From Pseudomonas amygdali (lineage in GTDB: Bacteria > Pseudomonadota > Gammaproteobacteria > Pseudomonadales > Pseudomonadaceae): 45,322 nt of DNA. Location of the stretch: assembly GCF_002699855.1 (NCBI RefSeq), contig NZ_LKBW01000256.1, positions 1-45,322 on the forward strand, given 5' to 3'. The translations under genes and the position numbers were made by a program. This document shows positions 29,200 to 38,751 of the stretch, piece by piece. The notes under the pieces were generated by a model. The model saw only the letters and a program-made list of their open reading frames with translations, was not told where the DNA came from and searched no databases. Each line of letters starts with the position of its first letter. Position 1 is the stretch's first letter.

Positions 29200-29601
29200 T
29201 CAGGATACGGCCGGGAAAGCCGACACGCCGAACAGCGCGACGATGAGCCCCATGCCCACCAGCCAGACTATCGAACGCAGTGCGGCGAGATCAGCCAGAT
29301 AGAAGATGATGTACAACAGACGACTGGTGATGAACAGCACCGCCAGCACATCGATGGTCACCAGCTGCGCATTGCCGGCAATGTGCGCGATGATGACCGC
29401 TGCGGCAAACGCCGGTGTCGCTTCATAGCTGTTGAGCTGGGCAGCATGCGCACGGCGCGGGAAACCCTCCAGCTTGTCGAGAAAGGCGCGCGGGTCATGA
29501 TTGTGTCCGCTGCCGAATTTGCCGCTGCCGAACTTGGCGATACCGGCACACATAATCGGCAGCAGGATCGCGACCAGCACGCACCAGAAAGCAACTGTCA
29601 T
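29200..29601 (-). CDS. MAPEG family membrane protein
   Basis: 133 residues with four hydrophobic segments. The MAPEG pattern is visible: an N-terminal helix (AFWCVLVAILLPIMCAGIAKF), a conserved loop RAHAAQLNSYEATPAFAAAV (the R-x-x-x-x-x-x-N-x-x-E glutathione-site region) and RLLYIIFYLADLAALRSIVW. Eukaryotic members handle glutathione conjugates or eicosanoids; bacterial substrates are unknown. AAGGA precedes the ATG. A short internal duplication KFGSGKFGSG follows the first helix. Confidence 0.82.
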   Translation of the reverse strand: MTVAFWCVLVAILLPIMCAGIAKFGSGKFGSGHNHDPRAFLDKLEGFPRRAHAAQLNSYEATPAFAAAVIIAHIAGNAQLVTIDVLAVLFITSRLLYIIFYLADLAALRSIVWLVGMGLIVALFGVSAFPAVS

Positions 29602-29715
29602 ACGTCCATCCTTATAGGTTCAGCTTCATCTGAAGCATCCGGGCAATACCCGCTCACAAGCTATGAGCCGGGGGGCAGCGAAAGGTTCTTGAAGAACGAC
29701 CAGCAACCTGACGCA

Positions 29716-31107
29716 TTACACCAGTTTAGGAAAGATCAGGCTGAACGTCGTGAAGTGTCCGGGCTCGCTCTCGACCGTCACCTGCCCTTCATGCAGGCTC
29801 ATGATGGGACGCACAATCGCCAGCCCAAGCCCCGTCCCGCCCTGCTGTCGCGCGCGGCTGACATGAACCCGATAGAAGCGATCGAACAGCCGCGACAGAT
29901 GTTCGGCATCGATACCATCGCCCGCGTTGCGCACCGCCAGTGACACTTCATCTGCATGCGTGGCAAGGGTGATGGTAATGACACTGCCGGACAGACCGTG
30001 GCGAATAGCGTTGGACAGCAGGTTCGAAATCGCTCGCTGAATCATCAGCCGGTCGCCTGTTGCCTTCGCGTTACCCTGAACCTGCAAGGTGATGTCGCGC
30101 TCTTCCGCCGAAGATGAAAACAGCTCGGCGACCTTATCGGCTTCTTCGCGCAGGTCGATGACCTCAACCGGCAACGGCGCGGCAGGCTGGCTGACACTGG
30201 CCAGAAACAGCATCTGGCTGATCATGCGCGACATGCGCTCCAGTTCCTCGGTGCACGATTCCAGCGCCTGCTTGTACTCTTCCGAAGGGCGCGGCCTGGA
30301 CAGCGTGTCCTGCGCCTTGCCCATCAGGTTGTTCATGGGCGAGCGCAACTCATGCGCGAGGTCGTCCGAGAACTGCGCCAGTTGCTGCACATCGCCGTCC
30401 AGCCGGTGCAGCATGAAATTGACCGCATGCGCCAGGTCGCGCAATTCATCAGGCAGGCCCTTCAATTTCATGCGATGAGACAGATCGCGAGCCGAGATCA
30501 GTGCCGTTACTTTTCTGAAAGCACCCAACGGCCTGAGACCACGACGCACTACCCACCAGGCACCGAAGCCGACCAGCAGCAAGATCAGCGGCAGTATCAG
30601 GAAAGTCGATTTCAAATAAGCGTGCAGCAGCGTGCTGTCACTTTCCCGATCCATCGACAGCCTGACGAGAATATCCTGCCCTGTCTTGAGGTGTATTTCC
30701 CTGTAACCCATCAGAATCTTGTGGCCGTGTACCGACTGCAACTCCTGAAAGCCTTGAGGTATGTGATCTGCCTCGGGGACAGGCAGGTTCCGGCCTTCCT
30801 CGTTACCGACCATCATCAATTGCTGCCGAGGATTGCCCGCGTCGAGCACCATCAACGAGTAGCTGTCGTGTCCGATGATCTGGTCACGCAGGGTATGAGG
30901 GTATTGAACAATGTCTTCGATGCCGAGAAAGCCCTCGCTCATGCTGTGTTCGATCTGCGCGAACTTCTCGTTCAGGCTGTCTTCGGCGCGCAGATCGAGC
31001 TGACGGGAAATAGCCGCATAAGCGAGCATTTCCATTACCAGCACCAGGCACGCAATCAGCGCAGTAACGGTCAGCCCCAGGCGCGTCGACAGACGCGTCG
31101 GTTTCAT
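29716..31107 (-). CDS. czcS: Heavy-metal sensor histidine kinase
   Basis: 463 residues. Two membrane helices (about 12-32 and 165-188) flank a periplasmic sensor loop. A HAMP domain, the H-box FSDDLAHELRSPMNNLMGKAQ with the phospho-accepting histidine, N-box NLLSNAIRHG, and G-boxes NAGDGI and GGTGLGLAIVR follow. The architecture and the divergent czcCBA-type operon fit the CzcS/CopS/CusS heavy-metal sensor family. The symbol is by context; the true metal (zinc, cobalt, cadmium, copper or silver) is not readable from the sequence. The start overlaps the response regulator stop by 4 bp. Confidence 0.88.
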   Translation of the reverse strand: MKPTRLSTRLGLTVTALIACLVLVMEMLAYAAISRQLDLRAEDSLNEKFAQIEHSMSEGFLGIEDIVQYPHTLRDQIIGHDSYSLMVLDAGNPRQQLMMVGNEEGRNLPVPEADHIPQGFQELQSVHGHKILMGYREIHLKTGQDILVRLSMDRESDSTLLHAYLKSTFLILPLILLLVGFGAWWVVRRGLRPLGAFRKVTALISARDLSHRMKLKGLPDELRDLAHAVNFMLHRLDGDVQQLAQFSDDLAHELRSPMNNLMGKAQDTLSRPRPSEEYKQALESCTEELERMSRMISQMLFLASVSQPAAPLPVEVIDLREEADKVAELFSSSAEERDITLQVQGNAKATGDRLMIQRAISNLLSNAIRHGLSGSVITITLATHADEVSLAVRNAGDGIDAEHLSRLFDRFYRVHVSRARQQGGTGLGLAIVRPIMSLHEGQVTVESEPGHFTTFSLIFPKLV

Positions 31108-31775
31108 TCACGCACTTCCAGCACATAGCCCACGCCGCGCAACGTGTGGATCAGCTTGGTCTCGAAAGGATCGTCGATCTTCGCGCGCAGGCGACGGATC
31201 GACACTTCCACCACATTGGTGTCGCAATCGAAGTTCATGTCCCTGACCAGAGAAATGATCTGCGTACGCGACATGACTTCCCCGCTGTGACGCATCAGCA
31301 GGTGCAGGAGCGCGAACTCCTTGGTGGTCAGGTCGATGCGCTGGCTGCCGCGAAACGCCCGGTGCCGCCCTTGATCAAGCTCCAGATCGCCAACCGGCAA
31401 CACCTTGGAGGTGGTGGTCTGCTCGCTGCGCCGCATCAACGTGCGGACCCTTGCCAATAGCTCGGGAAACTCGAACGGCTTGACCAGATAGTCATCCGCG
31501 CCCAATTCCAGACCCTTGACCTTCTCTTCCAGGCGCCCTCGTGCAGTGAGCATCACGCGCGTACTGACCGTCTTCCTCAGGCGACTCAATACCTCCCAGC
31601 CGTCCATTTCCGGCAGGTTCACATCCAGTATCACCACATCGTAAGCCTGATGCTGCGCGAGATAGAGGCCATCGAGCCCGGTTGCAGCGATATCGACGAT
31701 ATAGCCACTTTCGGTCAGACCCTGATGCATGTACTCGGCAGTTTTCGGCTCGTCCTCTACGACAAGGATTCGCAT
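31104..31775 (-). CDS. czcR: Heavy-metal response regulator, OmpR family
   Basis: 223 residues. Receiver domain with acidic pair EDE, the phospho-accepting aspartate in VVILDVNLPEMDGWEVL, the threonine in VMLTARG and lysine in YLVKPFEF. The C-terminal winged helix has DLTTKEFALLHLLMRHSGEVMSR and VVEVSIRRLRAKIDDPFETKLIHTLRGVGYVL. The start at 31775 (MRILVVEDEPK) has AGGA upstream; the frame extends farther without support. Paired with the kinase by a 4-bp overlap and divergent from czcCBA. Gene symbol by context; CopR-like naming is equally possible. Confidence 0.9.
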   Translation of the reverse strand: MRILVVEDEPKTAEYMHQGLTESGYIVDIAATGLDGLYLAQHQAYDVVILDVNLPEMDGWEVLSRLRKTVSTRVMLTARGRLEEKVKGLELGADDYLVKPFEFPELLARVRTLMRRSEQTTTSKVLPVGDLELDQGRHRAFRGSQRIDLTTKEFALLHLLMRHSGEVMSRTQIISLVRDMNFDCDTNVVEVSIRRLRAKIDDPFETKLIHTLRGVGYVLEVRE

Positions 31776-31844
31776 AACCAGGCTTCCTGTTTGATGAACG
31801 GATGATGACGATGCCGTGCAGTGTACTGAAAAGAAACGCTTATC

Positions 31845-31877
31845 TTGCTGGATAACAAAATCGTAATTTTCCAGCAA
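31845..31877. promoter_or_regulatory. Palindrome between the regulator and czcC, candidate response-regulator site
   Basis: Outer arms TTGCTGG (31845-31851) and CCAGCAA (31871-31877) are perfect, and inner AAAAT/ATTTT extends the dyad around a centre near 31861. The core ATAACAAAATCGTAAT resembles the cop-box style of CopR-type sites (TTACA-N5-TGTAA), though loosely. Placed between the divergent regulator and efflux genes, it could control both. Confidence 0.5.
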
Positions 31878-32041
31878 TCCCTGTGATAGCTCCGGTTACA
31901 TAAAGTCCCCACAGCCAACTTCAGCGCCAAGGTGCCTGTTTGTTTTTTGTTTTGATGGGGTGCTTCATGGACAGGGTAATTCATGCGACTGAAGAACAAC
32001 GTACGCACTCCGCGTACCGGTCTGGTAACAGGGTGCCCGGC

Positions 32042-33262
32042 ATGAAAGTCGCCGCACTTTGTCTGCTGCTGTTGCCATTTGCTGCTCCTGGCATCGCAGC
32101 AGCCCAGGGCATCAGCCTGGCTCAGGCGCTGGAAGCAGCCTTTGCGCGCAACCCGGAACTCGCCGCCGCGCAATGGGAGATCGGCGTCGCCGAAGGTGAT
32201 CGCCAGCAGGCCGGGCTGATTCCCAACCCGGTGGTGTCGTGGGAGGTTGAAGACACACGCCGCGAGACCAGGACCACCACCGTGATGCTCAGCCAGGCAC
32301 TGGGCGGCAAGCGCGGAGCACGCATCGAAGCCGCCAGCAAGGGCCAGGACGCCGCCCGGCTGGAGCTGGAGCGACGCGGCAACGAACTGCGGGCCGAAGT
32401 GGTTCAGGCGTTCTACGCAGCGGCGCGGGCGCAGGCAGGTCTGGACCTGGCGCGCCAGTCCAGAACACTGGCAGAACGCGGTCTGCAGGTTGCCGAAGGG
32501 CGTGTTCGGGCGGGCAAGGTGTCACCGGTGGAGGCCACGCGCGCTCAGGTGCAACTGGCTGAAACCGACCTGCTGGTAAGGCGCGCCGAGACCCTGAAGA
32601 TCAACAGCAACCGTGAACTGGCGCGCACCACAGGTTCGCCGGTCGCCTCTTTTGAGCGTCTGGAATACACCGATCTGTCGCCGGGCAAGCTGCCACCGAG
32701 CGCAAAGCTACTGACCGCCATCAACCAGTCTGCCGAGCTACGCCTCGCTCAGGCGCAGATAGAACAGCGCGAAGCCGCGCTGGGTTCAGAACGCGCCAAG
32801 CGCATCCCGGACCTGGCCGTCAGCGTCGGCAGCCAGCACAGCCGCGAAGAGCGCGAGCGGGTCAACGTCGTGGGCCTGTCGATGCCGCTGCCGTTATTCG
32901 ACCGGAATCAGGGCAACGTACTGACAGCATCACGCCGGGCCGACCAGTCACGCGACCTGCGCAATGCCGTTGAGCTCAAGCTGCGCACCCAGACCCAGTC
33001 CGCCCTCGATCAGTGGAGCACCGCGGCGCAGGAAGTCGAGTCCTTCAATCAGGTCATCCTGCCCGCCGCGCAGCGCGCCGTCGACACCGCAACGCGCGGT
33101 TTCGAAATGGGCAAGTTCGGTTTTCTGGAAGTGCTGGATGCGCAACGAACGCTGATTTCAGCGCGCAGCCAGTACCTGGAATCGCTGGCAACCGCCACCG
33201 AAGCCCGAGTGGCTGTCGAGCGAATTCACGGTGATCTCAACCGGTTCAGCTTCAACCCCTGA
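32042..33262 (+). CDS. czcC: CzcC-like outer membrane efflux channel
   Basis: About 406 residues from ATG 32042, which gives a signal peptide (MKVAALCLLLLPFAAPGIAAAQ). An in-frame ATG at 31967 would add a 25-residue polar extension. TolC-family outer membrane factor with duplicated coiled-coil parts: ISLAQALEAAFARNPELAAAQ at the start, LERRGNELRAEVVQAFYAAARAQ in the first half, and the second-half ending FEMGKFGFLEVLDAQRTLISARSQYLESL. It forms the exit duct for the CzcBA pump. First gene of czcCBA; 67 bp to czcB. Confidence 0.88.
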   Translation: MKVAALCLLLLPFAAPGIAAAQGISLAQALEAAFARNPELAAAQWEIGVAEGDRQQAGLIPNPVVSWEVEDTRRETRTTTVMLSQALGGKRGARIEAASKGQDAARLELERRGNELRAEVVQAFYAAARAQAGLDLARQSRTLAERGLQVAEGRVRAGKVSPVEATRAQVQLAETDLLVRRAETLKINSNRELARTTGSPVASFERLEYTDLSPGKLPPSAKLLTAINQSAELRLAQAQIEQREAALGSERAKRIPDLAVSVGSQHSREERERVNVVGLSMPLPLFDRNQGNVLTASRRADQSRDLRNAVELKLRTQTQSALDQWSTAAQEVESFNQVILPAAQRAVDTATRGFEMGKFGFLEVLDAQRTLISARSQYLESLATATEARVAVERIHGDLNRFSFNP

Positions 33263-33329
33263 CTGTCCTTGTCCGCCTATATCGAGCGTATCGCAAGGTG
33301 CCGCAAGCGCCTGATCGCCGGGAGCCTTT

Positions 33330-34583
33330 ATGAACAACAAACGAAGCATTGCCATCACGCTGGCGGTGGTGGCCATTATTGGTCTGGGCAGTCTGACGCT
33401 GAACCCGCAGATGCTGCCCTTCGCAACTGGAACAGAGGCATCAGGCGAGAAACACGACCATGACGCCGAGCCAGGTCATGCCGAGGAGCAAGGCCACGGC
33501 AACGAGGCGAAAACACCAGGCGCCGTAGCGTCAGAATCTTCCCATGAAGAGGAAGAAGGACACATCGAACTGAGCGCAGAGCAGATCAAGACTGCCGGCA
33601 TCGAGCTGGCCACCGCCGAGCCTCGACAGATGAGCACCACTGTGACCTTCCCCGGCGAAATCCGCTTCGATGAGGACCGCACCGCGCATGTCGTGCCTCG
33701 GGTCAGCGGTGTGGTCGAATCAGTGAAGGTCGATCTGGGTCAAGCCGTGAAAAAGGGTCAGGTGCTGGCAGTGATTGCCAGCCAGCAGATCTCCGATCAA
33801 CGCAGCGAACTGAACGCCGCACAACGCCGCCAGGAACTGGCCCGCCTGACGTTACAGCGCGAGAAAAAACTCTGGGAAGACAAGATTTCCGCCGAGCAGG
33901 ACTACTTGCAAGCGCGCCAGGAGTTTCAGGAGGCCGACATCAACCTGGCCAACGCCCGGCAGAAGATCAGCGCCATCGGTGCCAGCCTGAACCCATCCGC
34001 GGGCAATCGCTACGAATTGATCGCGCCATTTGACGCCATGGTCGTAGAGAAACACCTCGGCATCGGCGAGATGGTCAGCGAAGCGAGCAATGCCTTCACG
34101 CTGTCCGACCTGTCGCGTGTCTGGGCCACCTTCGGCGTAGCGCCCAAGGATCTGGACAAGGTGGTGGTCGGTCGTCCGGTCATCGTCAGCGCGCCCGATC
34201 TGAATGCGCGGGTCGAAGGAAAGATTGGTTACGTCGGCAGCCTGCTGGGCGAGCAGACTCGCGCTGCCGCCGTGCGCGTGACCCTTGCCAACCCGCAGGG
34301 TGCCTGGCGTCCCGGCCTGTTCGTGTCGGTGGAAGTCGCCGCCGAGCAGACCAGCGTGGCGGTCAGCATTCCCGAGTCTGCGATTCAGTCGATTGAGGAC
34401 AAACCCTCGGTCTTCGTACGCAACGCTGAAGGTTTTCAACTGACACCGGTAACCCTCGGTCGCCGCGATGGCGGCCATGTGGAAATCGTCAAAGGCCTGG
34501 CTGGCGGCACACAAGTGGCTGCTGCGGGCAGTTTCATCCTCAAGTCGGAGCTGGGCAAAGGCTCCGCCGAGCACGCCCATTGA
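33330..34583 (+). CDS. czcB: CzcB-like periplasmic adaptor
   Basis: 417 residues. An N-terminal membrane anchor/signal is followed by a His/Asp/Glu-rich stretch (GEKHDHDAEPGHAEEQGHG, then SHEEEEGHIEL), which suits metal binding or handing metal to the pump. The lipoyl/barrel-sandwich hybrid domain (VPRVSGVVESVKVDLGQAVKKGQVLAVI) brackets a coiled coil. The last part is the membrane-proximal domain (IVKGLAGGTQVAAAGSFILKSELGK). GGGAG precedes ATG. It bridges CzcA and CzcC across the periplasm. Confidence 0.9.
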   Translation: MNNKRSIAITLAVVAIIGLGSLTLNPQMLPFATGTEASGEKHDHDAEPGHAEEQGHGNEAKTPGAVASESSHEEEEGHIELSAEQIKTAGIELATAEPRQMSTTVTFPGEIRFDEDRTAHVVPRVSGVVESVKVDLGQAVKKGQVLAVIASQQISDQRSELNAAQRRQELARLTLQREKKLWEDKISAEQDYLQARQEFQEADINLANARQKISAIGASLNPSAGNRYELIAPFDAMVVEKHLGIGEMVSEASNAFTLSDLSRVWATFGVAPKDLDKVVVGRPVIVSAPDLNARVEGKIGYVGSLLGEQTRAAAVRVTLANPQGAWRPGLFVSVEVAAEQTSVAVSIPESAIQSIEDKPSVFVRNAEGFQLTPVTLGRRDGGHVEIVKGLAGGTQVAAAGSFILKSELGKGSAEHAH

Positions 34584-34607
34584 TCTGCGTCACACGAGTA
34601 CACCTCC

Positions 34608-37600
34608 ATGTTTGAACGGTTGATTCAATTCGCGATTGAACAGCGCATCGTTGTGATGCTTGCTGTGCTGCTCATGGCTGGGCTGGGCATTGCCAGTTAC
34701 CAGAAACTGCCTATCGATGCCGTCCCCGACATCACCAACGTACAGGTACAGATCAACACGTCGGCACCCGGTTTCTCGCCGCTGGAAACCGAACAGCGCA
34801 TCACGTTCGCCATCGAGACCAACATGGCAGGCCTGCCCGGCCTGCAACAGACGCGCTCGCTGTCGCGCTCGGGCCTGTCTCAGGTCACGGTGATTTTCGA
34901 AGACGGCACCGACCTGTTCTTTGCCAGGCAACTGGTGAGCGAGCGCCTGCAGATTGCCAAGGACCAGTTGCCTGAAGGCGTCGACGCGATGATGGGGCCG
35001 ATTTCCACCGGCCTCGGCGAGATCTTTCTGTGGACGGTCGAGGCCCGAGAGGGCGCACTGAAAGAAGACGGCACGCCGTACACGCCGACCGACCTGCGGG
35101 TGATTCAGGACTGGATCATCAAGCCGCAATTACGCAACATACCGGGCGTGGCCGAGATCAACACCATCGGCGGTTTTGCCAGGCAGTATCAGATTGCGCC
35201 CGATCCGAAGAAGCTGGCGGCCTACAAACTGACACTGAACGATCTGGTGGCTGCGCTTGAGCGCAAAAACGCCAATGTCGGCGCAGGTTACATCGAGCGC
35301 GGCGGTGAGCAACTGCTGATACGCGCACCGGGCCAGCTCGGCACGGTGGACGATATCGCCAACATCGTCATCGCCAACGTGCAGGGCACGCCCATCAGGA
35401 TCAGCAGCGTGGCCGAGGTCGGTATCGGCAAGGAAATGCGCTCCGGCGCAGCCACCGAAAACGGCCGTGAAGTGATGCTTGGTACGGTGTTCATGCTGAT
35501 CGGTGAAAACAGCCGGACGGTGTCACAGGCCGTAGCCGCCAAACTCGCCGACATCAATCGCACACTGCCCGAAGGCGTCGAGGCGGTAACGGTTTACGAC
35601 CGCACCAACCTGGTCGAAAAAGCCATCGCAACAGTGAAAAAGAACCTGATCGAAGGCGCGATTCTGGTCATCGTGATTCTGTTCCTGTTTCTGGGCAACA
35701 TCCGTGCTGCGCTGATCACCGCCATGGTGATTCCGCTGGCCATGCTGTTTACTTTCACCGGCATGTTCACCAACAAGGTCAGCGCCAACCTGATGAGCCT
35801 AGGCGCGCTGGACTTCGGCATTATCGTCGACGGCGCGGTGGTGATCGTCGAAAACGCGATCCGCAGGCTGGCGCATGCCCAGAAGAAATACGGCCGCATG
35901 CTGACCCGCTCCGAGCGTTTCCACGAGGTCTTCGCCGCCGCCAGAGAAGCCCGTCGGCCGCTGATTTTCGGCCAGTTGATCATCATGGTCGTGTACCTGC
36001 CGATCTTCGCCCTCACCGGTGTGGAAGGCAAAATGTTCCACCCTATGGCGTTCACTGTGGTCATTGCCCTGCTCGGTGCCATGATCCTCTCGGTGACCTT
36101 CGCGCCTGCCGCCATCGCCATATTCGTCACCGACAAGGTCAAGGAAGAAGAAGGCTTTGTGATGCGCACCGCTCGCCAGCGCTACGCGCCGATACTGAGC
36201 TGGGTACTGGGGCATCGCTCGATAGCGTTCGGCTTGGCCTTCGTGCTGATTGTCTTGTCGGGGTTCACCGCCAGCCGCATGGGCAGCGAGTTCATCCCAA
36301 GCTTGAGCGAAGGCGACTTCGCCTTGCAGGCGCTGCGGGTGCCCGGCACCAGCCTGACCCAGTCGGTGGACATGCAGCAGCGTCTGGAAAAAGCCATCAT
36401 CGACAAGGTCCCGGAAGTGCAGCGCGTATTCGCCCGCACCGGCACCGCCGAGATCGCCGCCGACCAGATGCCGCCCAACATCTCTGACAGCTACGTGATG
36501 CTCAAGCCCCAAAGCGAATGGCCTGACCCGGACAAGTCTCGCGAAACGCTGATCGCCGACCTGCAAAAGGCCGCCGCCAGTGTGCCGGGCAGCAACTACG
36601 AACTGTCCCAGCCGATCCAGTTGCGCTTCAACGAGCTGGTTTCCGGAGTGCGCAGCGACGTTGCAGTGAAGGTCTTCGGCGACGACATGAACGTGCTCAA
36701 CCAGACCGCAGCAAAAATTGCCGCCACCCTGCAAAAAGTGCCAGGCGCTTCAGAAGTGAAGGTGGAACAGACCACCGGCCTGCCGGTACTGACCATCAAC
36801 ATCGATCGCGACAAAGCCGCGCGTTACGGCCTTAACGTGGCCGATGTGCAGGACGCCATCGCCATTGCGCTGGGCGGTCGTCAGGCGGGAACGTTGTATG
36901 AAGGCGATCGCCGCTTCGACCTGGTGGTGCGCCTGTCCGAGCAACTGCGCACCGACGTGAACGGGCTCTCCAGCCTGCTCATTCCGGTGCCTGCGAGTGC
37001 CAACAGCAACCAGCAGATCAGCTTCATCGCACTGTCCCAGGTCGCCAGCCTTGATCTGGTATTGGGCCCGAACCAGATCAGCCGCGAGAACGGCAAGCGT
37101 GTCGTTATCGTCAGCGCCAACGTGCGCGGCCGGGACCTCGGCTCGTTTGTCGAAGAAGCAGGCACCACCATCGACAGCGGCGTGCAGATCCCGGCGGGTT
37201 ACTGGACCAATTGGGGCGGCCAGTTCGAGCAACTGCAATCGGCCGCCAAACGCCTGCAAATCGTCGTGCCAGTAGCATTGCTGCTGGTGCTGGCGCTGCT
37301 GTTCATGATGTTCAATAACCTCAAAGACGGCCTGCTGGTATTCACCGGCATCCCGTTCGCCCTCACCGGCGGCGTCATGGCCCTGTGGCTGCGCGATATT
37401 CCCCTGTCGATCTCCGCAGGCGTGGGCTTCATCGCCCTGTCGGGCGTGGCGGTGCTGAACGGTCTGGTGATGATCGCCTTCATCCGCAGCCTGCGCGAAG
37501 AAGGCCGCTCGCTGCACGACGCCATCACCGAAGGCGCCCTCACCCGCCTGCGCCCGGTGCTGATGACCGCACTGGTCGCATCCCTGGGCTTCATCCCCAT

Positions 37601-37772
37601 GGCCCTCGCCACCGGCACTGGTGCCGAAGTGCAGCGACCGCTGGCGACGGTGGTGATTGGCGGGATTCTGTCGTCGACCGCGCTGACGTTGTTGGTGTTG
37701 CCGGCGTTGTATCAGTGGGCGCATCGGCGGGAGGAGGATGAGGTCGAGGCGTTGAAGCAGGGTTTCAAGTAA
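34608..37772 (+). CDS. czcA: CzcA-like heavy-metal RND efflux pump
   Basis: 1,054 residues with the RND plan of twelve membrane helices and two large periplasmic loops. It starts MFERLIQFAIEQRIVVMLAVLLMAGLG, with LPIDAVPDITNVQVQINTSAPG next. The TM4 motif DFGIIVDGAVVIVEN carries the acidic proton-relay residues in the form seen in zinc/cobalt/cadmium (HME1-type) pumps rather than the copper/silver type. Later YELSQPIQLRFNELVSGVRSDVAVKVFG and GGVMALWLRDIPLSISAGVGFIALSGVAVLNG. The assignment to zinc, cobalt or cadmium is from the motif and is not certain. The ribosome-binding site is weak. Confidence 0.92.
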   Translation: MFERLIQFAIEQRIVVMLAVLLMAGLGIASYQKLPIDAVPDITNVQVQINTSAPGFSPLETEQRITFAIETNMAGLPGLQQTRSLSRSGLSQVTVIFEDGTDLFFARQLVSERLQIAKDQLPEGVDAMMGPISTGLGEIFLWTVEAREGALKEDGTPYTPTDLRVIQDWIIKPQLRNIPGVAEINTIGGFARQYQIAPDPKKLAAYKLTLNDLVAALERKNANVGAGYIERGGEQLLIRAPGQLGTVDDIANIVIANVQGTPIRISSVAEVGIGKEMRSGAATENGREVMLGTVFMLIGENSRTVSQAVAAKLADINRTLPEGVEAVTVYDRTNLVEKAIATVKKNLIEGAILVIVILFLFLGNIRAALITAMVIPLAMLFTFTGMFTNKVSANLMSLGALDFGIIVDGAVVIVENAIRRLAHAQKKYGRMLTRSERFHEVFAAAREARRPLIFGQLIIMVVYLPIFALTGVEGKMFHPMAFTVVIALLGAMILSVTFAPAAIAIFVTDKVKEEEGFVMRTARQRYAPILSWVLGHRSIAFGLAFVLIVLSGFTASRMGSEFIPSLSEGDFALQALRVPGTSLTQSVDMQQRLEKAIIDKVPEVQRVFARTGTAEIAADQMPPNISDSYVMLKPQSEWPDPDKSRETLIADLQKAAASVPGSNYELSQPIQLRFNELVSGVRSDVAVKVFGDDMNVLNQTAAKIAATLQKVPGASEVKVEQTTGLPVLTINIDRDKAARYGLNVADVQDAIAIALGGRQAGTLYEGDRRFDLVVRLSEQLRTDVNGLSSLLIPVPASANSNQQISFIALSQVASLDLVLGPNQISRENGKRVVIVSANVRGRDLGSFVEEAGTTIDSGVQIPAGYWTNWGGQFEQLQSAAKRLQIVVPVALLLVLALLFMMFNNLKDGLLVFTGIPFALTGGVMALWLRDIPLSISAGVGFIALSGVAVLNGLVMIAFIRSLREEGRSLHDAITEGALTRLRPVLMTALVASLGFIPMALATGTGAEVQRPLATVVIGGILSSTALTLLVLPALYQWAHRREEDEVEALKQGFK

Positions 37773-37777
37773 CCGCC

Positions 37778-37817
37778 AAAGCTTCAGGAGGCTCGTGATA
37801 GAGCATCCTGAAGCTTT
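37778..37817 (+). terminator. Hairpin after czcA
   Basis: AAAGCTTCAGGA (37778-37789) pairs perfectly with TCCTGAAGCTTT (37806-37817) around a 16-base loop, 5 bp after the czcA stop. A T-run is lacking apart from TTT at the end of the stem, so it is a probable but not classical terminator. The rest of 37818-38052 has no gene; the start region of the RHS locus (AAGGAG at 38017-38022) lies in it. Confidence 0.65.
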
Positions 37818-38052
37818 CACCTGCCCGCAGTGAACTTTCAGTTAAAGGAAGGTCGAAACACTCGCCATTGAAAGTAGCGTTCGTCCGTAGCTTTTATCCC
37901 ACAGGATTTTCAGGGCTTTCCTGCTCATAAGTCCGCTCAGAGATATAGTCCGGTCCCGTTAAAGTGCTTATCGTCCAGTTACAAATGGGCCACGCGGCAG
38001 TACGTTGCCTGCGTAAGGAGATGTAGCAGTTGATGAACAACGTTCAAGCCGC

Positions 38053-38640
38053 ATGACGCGCACCAGTCTCTACGACCGTATCTCTGAACGCCGACTGGCT
38101 GACGAAGCACTGGCGCGCGAGTAAACCGAGCGGGCTGCCGCTCAACAGGCGCTCGACATCATTCAGGCGGCTATCCCTGTCCCACAACCCTTGCTCGACG
38201 CACCCTGCAGTTTCAATTTTGGCGGGTTCCGCTTCGGCTTTCCGGAAGGGTTCGGGTGCAGCGCGATCGATGCCACCATTCAAGTCGATGGAGAGCCTGT
38301 GGTGGTCTCCATTCAGCGCAGCGATGTACCTGAAGAGGCGAACCTTGCCGGGGCGTTCGCCGAAGCGGTCAAAGCACTGCAGCCGTTGTATGGCAATGTC
38401 CGAGTCATCCGCCAGTATGAAACGTTACTGGCAGGGAATGCCGCGCTGGCGCTGGACTTCCATTTTCGCGTGGGCTTCGAAGAACGGCATGGACGCTTGA
38501 TCGGTTCCATCGTACCGGTCGCCGATCAAAACGAACGCCAGTGGCTGAGCGTGGGCTGCGTAATCGACTCAGAAAAAACCGCGCTGAAAACATGGCTGCT
38601 GGACTTCGACGTCATGCTTGAAGGTATGACGGCCCCCTGA
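38053..38640 (+). CDS. Eag/DcrB-like (DUF1795) T6SS effector chaperone, with in-frame stop upstream
   Basis: The conserved part is read from TTG 38191 (150 residues, no good ribosome-binding site): FNFGGFRFGFPEGFG, VVVSIQRSDVPEEANLAGAF, ALALDFHF, DFDVMLEGM. This matches the DcrB/DUF1795 family, whose Eag members bind prePAAR membrane helices of T6SS effectors. The same frame is open upstream: ATG 38053 reads MTRTSLYDRISERRLADEALARE, then TAA at 38122-38124, then TERAAAQQALDIIQAAIPVPQPLLDAPC. A CAA-to-TAA change would explain this. It may therefore be a damaged longer gene (38053-38640) or a short one translated from 38191. It lies just before its presumed client, the RHS gene. Confidence 0.7.
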
Positions 38641-38751
38641 GCTCTACTTCATCGCTGACAGGACACGTTTTAATGGACTATCCGTTGCAGAGCATCAGCG
38701 TCACGTGGCTGATCGGGCCTCCACTACTCGCGGGCTACAGGAGTAATTGCG

